Shown here in pieces: positions 57,881-64,000 of a stretch of DNA of 64,000 bases (position 1 is the stretch's first letter; each line of letters opens with the position of its first letter). Source of the stretch: Glutamicibacter sp002979865 (GTDB lineage: Bacteria; Actinomycetota; Actinomycetes; Actinomycetales; Micrococcaceae). A program made the translations under genes and the position numbers. The notes beneath the pieces were generated by a model. That model did no database searches and was not told where the DNA came from. It saw only the letters and a program-made list of their open reading frames with translations. The stretch spans positions 744,001 to 808,000 of the forward strand of contig NZ_CP188297.1 of assembly GCF_050030965.1 (NCBI RefSeq). The letters run 5' to 3'.

Positions 57881-59077
57881 CTATTTGGCGTTTGCCTCGC
57901 GCACAGCCTGCATGGCGGCGGCCGCCATGATGCGAACCCCCACGCCAATGCACGATTCGTCCGGGATATAGTCCCCGCGGTGCAGGTCATAGGTTTTGCC
58001 GCCCGGGGTGCGGGTTCCCAGCCGCAGCATCGCACCGGAAACCTTCTGCGTCATCCACGCGAAGTCCTCCCCGCCCATGGACTGCGGAGTCAGCTCGATG
58101 GCCTCGGCCCCGAACTCGCGGCGCGCGGCGTCCTCGATCAATGCGGTCTCCGCCGGAGCGTTGACCACCGGAGGCACTCCACGGGTGTGCTGCAGTTTGA
58201 TTTCCACTCCGTAGGGAGCGGCGATCTGGCGCACGGCCTGGTCCAGCAGCTCACCGGCCTCGTACCAGACATCGCCGTCCAGGCAGCGCATGGTTCCGGC
58301 CAGGTATCCGGTGGCGGGGATCGCGTTCGGCACGCTGCCGGCATGGATCTGGCCCCAGACCACCGAGACGGCCGAGCGCACATCGACCTTGCGTCCGAGC
58401 ACGGCCGGGACCTGGGTGGCGATCTGGCTCATCGCGAAAACGATGTCTTCGGTCAGGTGCGGGCGCGAGGTGTGCCCGCCCCGGCCGTTGACCTCGATGC
58501 GGATGGTGTCGCTGGCCGAGGTGATCGCACCGATGCGGGTGCCGATATGCCCGGCGTCGATCCGCGGGTCGCAATGCAGCGCGAGCACCCGCGGCACGCC
58601 ATCGAGCAAGCCCTGCTCGATCACCGACAGCGCCCCGCCGGGAAGCTTCTCCTCGGCGGGCTGGAAGATCACCCGCACGCAGCCATCGAGCTTGCCGGCG
58701 GCATGGATCCTTCCCAGTGCCAAGGCCACGCCGATCATCACGGTGGTGTGGATGTCGTGGCCGCAGGCGTGCGCCACGCCCTGGGTCATCGAGGCGAAGT
58801 CCAGGTTGGTTTCCTCCACCACCGGCAGCGCGTCGATGTCGGCACGGAAGGCGATGCGGATGGGCCCTTCGCCAATGTCCACGAAGGCGCCGGTGTCGGC
58901 CATTTTCTGCGGCGCCAGCCCGGCAGCGCGCAGGGTTTCGAGAATCCGCTCGGTGGTTTGGTGCTCAGCAAAGGACAGCTCCGGGTTGCGATGCAGTTCC
59001 CTGCGGAAGCCGATCAGCTGGTCGATCAGCGGCTCGGTGAAGTCGCTGACGGAAGCCGGATTGCCATTTTCATTCAC
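57881..59077 (-). CDS. M20 family amidohydrolase
   Basis: About 398 residues from the GTG at 59077 (VNENGNPASVSDF), which has AAAGG eight bases before it; longer forms up to 59146 are possible. It is a zinc/manganese amidohydrolase of the M20D type (IAA-Leu hydrolase, N-acetyl-diaminopimelate deacetylase or hippurate hydrolase relatives). Metal-binding motifs are GVAHACGHDIHTTVMIG near residue 92, FQPAEEKLPGGA near 130 and ALHCDPRID near 155; the dimerisation lid domain follows, and SMGGEDFAWM carries the final Glu-Asp. The substrate is unknown. Transcribed alone after manC. Confidence 0.92.
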   Translation of the reverse strand: MNENGNPASVSDFTEPLIDQLIGFRRELHRNPELSFAEHQTTERILETLRAAGLAPQKMADTGAFVDIGEGPIRIAFRADIDALPVVEETNLDFASMTQGVAHACGHDIHTTVMIGVALALGRIHAAGKLDGCVRVIFQPAEEKLPGGALSVIEQGLLDGVPRVLALHCDPRIDAGHIGTRIGAITSASDTIRIEVNGRGGHTSRPHLTEDIVFAMSQIATQVPAVLGRKVDVRSAVSVVWGQIHAGSVPNAIPATGYLAGTMRCLDGDVWYEAGELLDQAVRQIAAPYGVEIKLQHTRGVPPVVNAPAETALIEDAARREFGAEAIELTPQSMGGEDFAWMTQKVSGAMLRLGTRTPGGKTYDLHRGDYIPDESCIGVGVRIMAAAAMQAVREANAK

Positions 59078-59222
59078 GGTGGACACCTTTTGAAGATACT
59101 CGGCACGGTGCAAAAAATGACAGTTTTCCGTAATGTTCGGGCGCATTGCGCAACATCAGGCAGGGAAACGGGGCGCGCCGACCCGTTGCCGGCCAGCTCG
59201 CCCCGTTCGCAATCCTGCTGTG

Positions 59223-60338
59223 CTAGAGCACCTCGGTAGCGCCGTCGGCCTTCAAGGCCTCCACGGTCTGCTTGACCTTCTGCGCATGCTCCTTGGTGGT
59301 CACCAGCAACGCGTCGGCGGTATCCACCACCACCACATCCTCGATCCCGACCAAGGCCACCACGCGCGGGCGGTCCGAATAGACCACGCCGGTAGCGCTG
59401 TCGGCATACACGCGCACCGACTCGCCGCCCAGGTTGATGATGCCCTCTTCGGCACTGGCCTTGTTCAAGCGGCCGATCGCGGCGAAGTCGCCCACGTCGT
59501 CCCAGTTGAAAACGCCCGGGATCACCGCTACGTCGCCGGCCGCGGCGGCCGGCTCGGCCACCGCGTAGTCAATGGCGATCTTCGGCAGATCGGCCCAGAC
59601 TTCGCGCATCACGGTTTCGCGCTGATCGGTTTCCCAGGCATCGGCGATCTTCATCAGGCCGGCGTACAGCGCCGGCTCGTTGGCTTCCAGGTGCTTGAGC
59701 ATCAGGCTCACCGGCGCGACGAACATGCCGGCATTCCACAGGAACCCGCCCGAGGCCAGGTACTTGCGGGCGGTGTCCTCATCGGGCTTCTCCACGAACT
59801 GCACCACCCCGCGCGCCGACGGCGCATTGGGCACATCCAGCGGCTGGCCGGTCTGGATGTAGCCGAAACCGGTGGAAGGGTGCGTCGGGTGGATGCCGAT
59901 GGTCACGATCTTGCCGGTCGCAGCGGTGTGGATCGCTTCGCTCAGCGCGGTCTGGAACACCTCGACCGGCTCGATGACCTGGTCCGCGGCGAAGGAGCCC
60001 ATGATGATGCTCGGGTCGCGGCGGTACAGGATCGCGGCGGCCAGGCCGATGGCGGCGGCCGAGTCGCGCGGCTCCGGCTCGAGCACCAGGTCCTCGTCGC
60101 ACAGCTCGGGCAGCTGGGAAACTACGGCTCCGCGGTGCGCACGCCCGGTGACCACCATGATCCGTTCGCCGGCCAGCGGGACCAGGCGGTCATAGGTGGC
60201 GCGGATCAGCGTGGATCCGGATCCGGTCAGATCGTGCAAAAACTTCGGAGCGGAAGCCCTGGAGAGGGGCCACAATCGGGTGCCGACGCCGCCGGCGGGG
60301 ATCACGCCGTGGAATCGGGCTAATAGGTCTGCATTCAC
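59223..60338 (-). CDS. manC: Mannose-1-phosphate guanylyltransferase
   Basis: A 371-residue GDP-mannose pyrophosphorylase. The nucleotidyltransferase signature VIPAGGVGTRLWPLSRASAPKFLHDL is at residues 13-38, MGSFAADQVI near 120, GYIQTG near 158, VQFVEKPDEDTARKYLASGGFLWNAGMFV near 179 and FNWDDVGDFAAIG near 280, all typical of the family. It lacks a C-terminal isomerase domain, so it depends on separate ManA (11.7 kb). The GTG start follows a TAGTCT -10 box by 7 bases (leaderless type). Its product GDP-mannose feeds envelope glycans. Confidence 0.95.
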   Translation of the reverse strand: MNADLLARFHGVIPAGGVGTRLWPLSRASAPKFLHDLTGSGSTLIRATYDRLVPLAGERIMVVTGRAHRGAVVSQLPELCDEDLVLEPEPRDSAAAIGLAAAILYRRDPSIIMGSFAADQVIEPVEVFQTALSEAIHTAATGKIVTIGIHPTHPSTGFGYIQTGQPLDVPNAPSARGVVQFVEKPDEDTARKYLASGGFLWNAGMFVAPVSLMLKHLEANEPALYAGLMKIADAWETDQRETVMREVWADLPKIAIDYAVAEPAAAAGDVAVIPGVFNWDDVGDFAAIGRLNKASAEEGIINLGGESVRVYADSATGVVYSDRPRVVALVGIEDVVVVDTADALLVTTKEHAQKVKQTVEALKADGATEVL

Positions 60339-60345
60339 GCCTTCC

Positions 60346-60351
60346 AGACTA
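60346..60351 (-). promoter_or_regulatory. -10 element of manC (leaderless type)
   Basis: Reads TAGTCT on the minus strand, 7 bases before the GTG at 60338. Confidence 0.45.
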
Positions 60352-60528
60352 ATTCATTCGGTGGATAATCCTGTCCATTGAAACCTGTGCAACAGATTAA
60401 ATACGAAAACATCGCATGAGGTATTACGGGCGGGATTTCGGCCTTTTAGCGCATAATTACCCCTTTTCGGTGAACATGCTCACAGGAACGAGACACGAAA
60501 TAGATTGGAGCTAGCCAAGTGGTTTAGA

Positions 60529-60553
60529 CTCGCACAAGGAACGCTCGCACAAG
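60529..60553 (+). promoter_or_regulatory. Direct repeat upstream of sdhC
   Basis: CTCGCACAAG occurs at 60529-60538 and 60544-60553 (15-bp spacing) about 65-90 bases before sdhC. A TAGACT hexamer (60525-60530) could be a -10 box for the operon. The repeat may bind a regulator; none is identified. Confidence 0.35.
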
Positions 60554-60617
60554 TGCGTCAAATCTCATTGTGTGCAATATACACATGCGCCGTTGCGAGC
60601 CTTGGAGGTTTAGTTCA

Positions 60618-60998
60618 GTGTCGAAGACTTCGTCAGGCACCCTATACCGCGGCCATGAAGGCATGTGGTCCTGGGTGGGACACCGAGTCACCGGTGTCGT
60701 TATTTTTCTTTATCTGCTGGTGCACGTGCTCGATACGGCCATGGTCCGTGTCGATGCCGGCGCCTACGACGCAATCATTAGCACCTACCAGACCCCGTGG
60801 ATGGCACTTGGTGAAACCGGTCTGGTTGCAGCAATCCTCTTCCACGCATTCAACGGTCTGCGCTTGATCCTGGTCGACTTCTGGAAGCAGGGTACCAAGT
60901 ACCAGCGCCAGTTGCTCTGGGGCGTATTGATCCTCTGGGTCATCGTCTTTGCGGGCTTCGCCATCCGTCACCTGTCGATCGCATTTGGGAGCCACTAA
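60618..60998 (+). CDS. sdhC: Succinate dehydrogenase cytochrome b subunit
   Basis: GTG 60618 (VSKTSSGTLYRGHEGMWSW) is preferred because GGAGG lies nine bases upstream; the longer frame to 60570 adds a Cys/Arg-rich segment with no support. 126 residues with three membrane helices. Conserved features are SGTLYRGHEGMWSWVGHRVTGVVIFLYLLVHVLDTAMV, with the quinone-site Ser/Arg region and the heme-ligand His (LLVHVLD). It anchors the complex and passes electrons to the quinone pool. Confidence 0.95.
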   Translation: MSKTSSGTLYRGHEGMWSWVGHRVTGVVIFLYLLVHVLDTAMVRVDAGAYDAIISTYQTPWMALGETGLVAAILFHAFNGLRLILVDFWKQGTKYQRQLLWGVLILWVIVFAGFAIRHLSIAFGSH

Positions 60999-61001
60999 GC
61001 C

Positions 61002-61445
61002 ATGAGCGTTTCTATTCCTGCTCCTCGCAGCCAGCGCATTGATCCAAAGTACAAGCGCGGACCAAAGTCCCGCGGAAGCTTCGAAATGCTGGCATGGCTG
61101 TTCATGCGCCTCTCCGGCGTCGTTCTGATCGTCCTGATCTTCGGACACCTGATCTCCAACCTGATGGTCGGCGAAGGCATCTCCGGCATCAGCTTCGGCT
61201 TCGTGGCCGGCAAGTGGGCCTCGCCGCTGTGGCAGTTCTGGGATCTGGCCATGCTGTGGCTGGCAATGCTGCACGGCACCAACGGCGTGCGCACCATCAT
61301 CAACGACTACGCAGAGAAGCACGCTACCCGTGCATGGCTCAAGGGCATCCTGTACGTCGCCACGATCTTCATCATCGTGCTTGGTTCCCTGGTGATCTTC
61401 ACCTTCGATCCATGCGTAGCCGGCAGCACCCTGCCGCAGTGCTAA
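61002..61445 (+). CDS. sdhD: Succinate dehydrogenase hydrophobic membrane anchor subunit
   Basis: 147 residues with three helices; the first is RLSGVVLIVLIFGHLISNLMV, containing the heme-ligand-type His. The next (FWDLAMLWLAMLHGTNGVRTIINDYAEKH) has the conserved HGxNGxRxxxxDY stretch for quinone binding. The 30-residue N-terminus is basic. It begins 3 bases after sdhC and completes the membrane anchor. Confidence 0.94.
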   Translation: MSVSIPAPRSQRIDPKYKRGPKSRGSFEMLAWLFMRLSGVVLIVLIFGHLISNLMVGEGISGISFGFVAGKWASPLWQFWDLAMLWLAMLHGTNGVRTIINDYAEKHATRAWLKGILYVATIFIIVLGSLVIFTFDPCVAGSTLPQC

Positions 61446-61506
61446 TTGGAACTCCCCTAGTTCCAGCCAATAGCCACACAGATTTTTAGAAAAGAGAGCA
61501 TCAAGA

Positions 61507-63294
61507 ATGCAGGTACATAAGTACGACGTTGTTATCGTCGGTGCCGGTGGTGCAGGCATGCGTGCAGCGATCGAATCCGGTCAGCGCGCACGCACCGCAG
61601 TGCTAACCAAGCTTTACCCAACCCGCTCGCACACCGGTGCGGCCCAGGGCGGCATGTGCGCAGCACTTGCCAACGTCGAGGAAGACAACTGGGAGTGGCA
61701 CACGTTCGACACCATCAAAGGTGGCGACTACCTGGTTGACCAGGACGCAGCCGAGGTCATGGCCAAGGAAGCCATCGACGCCGTGCTGGATCTGGAAAAG
61801 ATGGGCCTCCCATTCAACCGAACCCCAGAGGGCAAGATCGACCAGCGCCGCTTCGGCGGCCACACCCGCGACCACGGCAAAGCCGCCGTGCGACGCGCAT
61901 GCTACGCAGCTGACCGTACGGGCCACATGATCCTGCAGACCCTGTACCAAAACTGCGTCAAGCACAACGTCGAGTTCTACAACGAGTACTACGTGCTCGA
62001 CCTGCTGATGGTCGAAGAAGATGCCTACCGCGAGGACGGCACCGCCTACAAGCAGAAGCGCGTTGCCGGCGTCGTCTCCTACGACCTGGCTACCGGCGAA
62101 CTGCACGTCTTCCAGGCCAAGTCGGTCATCTTCGCTTCGGGCGGCGCCGGCAAGGTCTTCAAGACCACCTCCAACGCGCACACCCTGACCGGTGACGGCA
62201 TGGGCATCGCCTTCCGCTCGGGCCTGCCGCTGGAGGACATGGAGTTCTTCCAGTTCCACCCAACGGGCCTTGCCGGACTGGGCATCCTGCTCACCGAGGG
62301 CGCACGTGGCGAAGGCGCGATCCTGCGCAACTCGGATGGCGAGCGCTTCATGGAACGCTATGCGCCGACCATCAAGGACCTCGCACCACGTGACATCGTG
62401 GCCCGCGCGATGGCCAACGAAGTCCGCGAAGGCCGCGGTTGCGGCCCGAACAAGGACTACGTGCTGCTGGATCTGACCCACTTGGAACCAGAGCACATCG
62501 AATCCAAGCTGCCGGATATCACCGAGTTCGCCCGCACCTACCTGGGTGTCGAGCCATTCACCGATCCGGTGCCTGTCTACCCCACTGCGCACTACGCAAT
62601 GGGTGGCGTTCCAACCAACATCAACACCGAAGTGCTGCAGGACAATGACACCGTCATTCCTGGCCTGTTCGCCGCCGGCGAGGTTGCTTGCGTATCGGTC
62701 CACGGCTCGAACCGCCTGGGCACCAACTCGCTGCTGGACATCAACGTGTTCGGCAAGCGCGCCGGCGTTGCCGCTGCCGAGTACTCCAAGACCGCCGACT
62801 TCGTCGAGCTGCCGGAGAACCCGGAAGCATTCGTCACCGCGCAGATCGACGGCGTGCTGACCGGCAACGGCACCGAGCGCGTCTCGGACCTGCGCTCGAT
62901 CCTGCAGGAGACCATGGACGCCAACGTCCAGGTATTCCGCGACGAGCGTTCGCTGAAGGAAGCGCGCGACGTGATCGAGGATCTGCGCCTGCGCTACAAG
63001 AACATCAGCATCCAGGACAAGGGCAAGCGCTTCAACCTGGATCTGCTCGAAGCCATCGAGCTGGGCTTCCTGCTCGACTTGGCCGAGGTCATCACCGTTG
63101 CTGCATTGCACCGCAAGGAATCCCGCGGCGGCCACTACCGCGAGGACTTCCCAGACCGCGACGATGAGAACTTCATGAAGCACTCGATGTCCTACCGTGA
63201 CGCAGAAGCCGTCACCGAGGACATCAAGGGCATCCGCATGGAGACCAAGCCAGTGGTCTTTACCCGTTACCAGCCAATGGAGCGTAAGTACTAA
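61507..63294 (+). CDS. sdhA: Succinate dehydrogenase flavoprotein subunit
   Basis: A 595-residue FAD-containing catalytic subunit that oxidises succinate to fumarate. Motifs: DVVIVGAGGAGMRAAIESG (FAD dinucleotide fold) near residue 7, TRSHTGAAQGGMCAAL with the His that covalently binds FAD near 40, FHPTGLAGLGILLTEGARGEGAILRN near 246, and VSVHGSNRLGTNSLLDINVFGKRAG near 395. The C-terminal ends with the RKESRGGHYREDFPDRDDE capping region. Length is standard. ATG with AAAGAGAGC upstream. Overlaps sdhB by one base. Confidence 0.97.
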   Translation: MQVHKYDVVIVGAGGAGMRAAIESGQRARTAVLTKLYPTRSHTGAAQGGMCAALANVEEDNWEWHTFDTIKGGDYLVDQDAAEVMAKEAIDAVLDLEKMGLPFNRTPEGKIDQRRFGGHTRDHGKAAVRRACYAADRTGHMILQTLYQNCVKHNVEFYNEYYVLDLLMVEEDAYREDGTAYKQKRVAGVVSYDLATGELHVFQAKSVIFASGGAGKVFKTTSNAHTLTGDGMGIAFRSGLPLEDMEFFQFHPTGLAGLGILLTEGARGEGAILRNSDGERFMERYAPTIKDLAPRDIVARAMANEVREGRGCGPNKDYVLLDLTHLEPEHIESKLPDITEFARTYLGVEPFTDPVPVYPTAHYAMGGVPTNINTEVLQDNDTVIPGLFAAGEVACVSVHGSNRLGTNSLLDINVFGKRAGVAAAEYSKTADFVELPENPEAFVTAQIDGVLTGNGTERVSDLRSILQETMDANVQVFRDERSLKEARDVIEDLRLRYKNISIQDKGKRFNLDLLEAIELGFLLDLAEVITVAALHRKESRGGHYREDFPDRDDENFMKHSMSYRDAEAVTEDIKGIRMETKPVVFTRYQPMERKY

Positions 63295-64000
63295 TGAGCA
63301 CCGAACTGCCAGAACCACCGTCAAAGATCGACCTGAAGCCAGGCGTTGGCGGCGGCGGAGAGATCCCGAGCTTCGACATCACCCTGCGCGTTCGCCGCTA
63401 CCTGCCAGAGGCTACTGCGGACGCATACTGGGAAGATTTCAAGCTGACCATGTACGGCACCGACCGCGTGCTGGACGCCCTGCACAAGGTCAAGTGGGAG
63501 CAGGACGGCTCGCTGTCGTTCCGCCGCTCCTGCGCCCACGGCGTGTGCGGTTCCGATGCCATGCGCATCAACGGCCGCAACCGCCTGGCCTGCAAGACCC
63601 TGCTCAAGGACCTGGACACCTCCAAGCCGATCACCGTTGAAGCCATCAAGGGCCTGCCTCTTGAAAAGGACCTCATCGTCGACATGGAACCGTTCTTCCA
63701 GTCCTACCGCGAGATCATGCCATTCCTGATCTCCAAGGGCCACGAGCCAACCAAGGAACGCTACCAGTCCGCCGAGGATCGCGAGATCTTCGACGACACC
63801 ACCAAGTGCATCCTGTGTGCTGCTTGCACCAGCTCCTGCCCGGTGTTCTGGACCGATGGCCAGTACTTCGGCCCGGCCGCGATCGTCAACGCCCACCGCT
63901 TCATCTTCGACTCGCGCGATGATGCAGGCGACATGCGCCTGGAGATCCTGAACGACAAGGAAGGCGTGTGGCGCTGCCGCACCACCTTCAACTGCACCGA
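63294..64000 (+). CDS. sdhB: Succinate dehydrogenase iron-sulfur subunit (3' end outside window)
   Basis: 235 codons are present and the frame is open at the window end. The ATG at 63294 overlaps the sdhA stop (TAATG). The [2Fe-2S] ligands are in SCAHGVCGSDAMRINGRNRLACKT near residue 80, and the first [4Fe-4S]/[3Fe-4S] ligands are in TKCILCAACTSSCPVFWTD near 169. The remaining cysteines of the second cluster region appear from 'WRCRTTFNC' at the very edge. It transfers electrons from FAD to the membrane anchor. Confidence 0.97.
   Translation, partial: MSTELPEPPSKIDLKPGVGGGGEIPSFDITLRVRRYLPEATADAYWEDFKLTMYGTDRVLDALHKVKWEQDGSLSFRRSCAHGVCGSDAMRINGRNRLACKTLLKDLDTSKPITVEAIKGLPLEKDLIVDMEPFFQSYREIMPFLISKGHEPTKERYQSAEDREIFDDTTKCILCAACTSSCPVFWTDGQYFGPAAIVNAHRFIFDSRDDAGDMRLEILNDKEGVWRCRTTFNCT

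Noticed and set aside
60505..60530. Sequence resembling a tRNA D-arm (GCTAGCCAAGTGGTTTAGAC) upstream of sdhC
   Set aside because: No matching anticodon, T arm or acceptor stem follows, so a tRNA or tRNA fragment is not supported.
60571..60585. Possible CRP/GlxR operator TGTGCAATATACACA
   Set aside because: The half-sites are one base closer than the TGTGA-N6-TCACA consensus and lack the outer A/T; kept only as an unassigned repeat in the findings.
61603..63324. 573-codon minus-strand frame opposite sdhA
   Set aside because: sdhA is unmistakable on the plus strand; the antisense frame has no promoter or motif.

Overview
This window is chromosomal DNA of a moderately high-GC actinobacterium, most likely a member of the Micrococcaceae (Arthrobacter/Glutamicibacter group). 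The placement is an inference from gene content: a mycothiol conjugate amidase, a WhiB regulator beside a large family-2 glycosyltransferase and a DUF5719 protein, DUF4245/DUF4307/DUF501 proteins, a PIN-PhoH protein, and an actinobacterial sdhCDAB operon. No rRNA is present and there is one tRNA gene. At least thirteen genes have a TANNNT -10 hexamer only 6-8 bases before the start codon, the arrangement expected of leaderless mRNAs.

Region 1 (1-13.0 kb): cell envelope and purine genes. A WhiB regulator, a membrane glycosyltransferase and a DUF5719 membrane protein form a minus-strand unit whose members overlap by one base; the glycosyltransferase appears to start at ATT. Facing it are a TIGR03089 protein, GtrA, purK-purE, a LytR-CpsA-Psr protein and manA.

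Region 2 (13.0-33.5 kb): core metabolism and housekeeping. It holds glpX, a DUF4245 protein, carbonic anhydrase, fumC, a membrane dipeptidase, GNAT and Nudix enzymes, a short prepilin peptidase, an unrecognised protein, PhoH, isoprenyl transferase, a DUF255 thioredoxin-fold protein, mca, DUF4307, greA, ilvA, an AI-2E family exporter, an APC permease and a Bax inhibitor-1 protein. Several strong hairpin terminators separate convergent genes. Two terminators with identical 13-bp stems flank the APC permease.

Region 3 (33.8-38.4 kb): a small, degraded integrated element at the 3' end of tRNA-Leu(TAA). It is bounded by 21-bp direct repeats (att sites). It contains an Abi_2/AbiD-F type HEPN protein with a promoter-plus-terminator module directly upstream (candidate small RNA or attenuator), two abutting complete-looking IS3-family insertion sequences, and the C-terminal stump of the tyrosine integrase. 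Paired TGTGCCC repeats at 11-bp spacing near both ends look like integrase arm sites. This is the accessory part of the window and the best place to look for something new.

Region 4 (38.5-50 kb): type II NADH dehydrogenase, a mycosin-like subtilisin protease, and the ppx - DUF501 - ftsB/divIC - eno - mazG group, followed by an aldehyde dehydrogenase, adenosine deaminase and a DedA protein.

Region 5 (50-64 kb): a nucleoside uptake and salvage operon (BMP-type lipoprotein, ATPase, two permeases, cytidine deaminase, thymidine phosphorylase), then an M20 amidohydrolase, manC (mannose-1-phosphate guanylyltransferase, complementing manA), and the sdhCDAB succinate dehydrogenase operon, cut inside sdhB by the window end.
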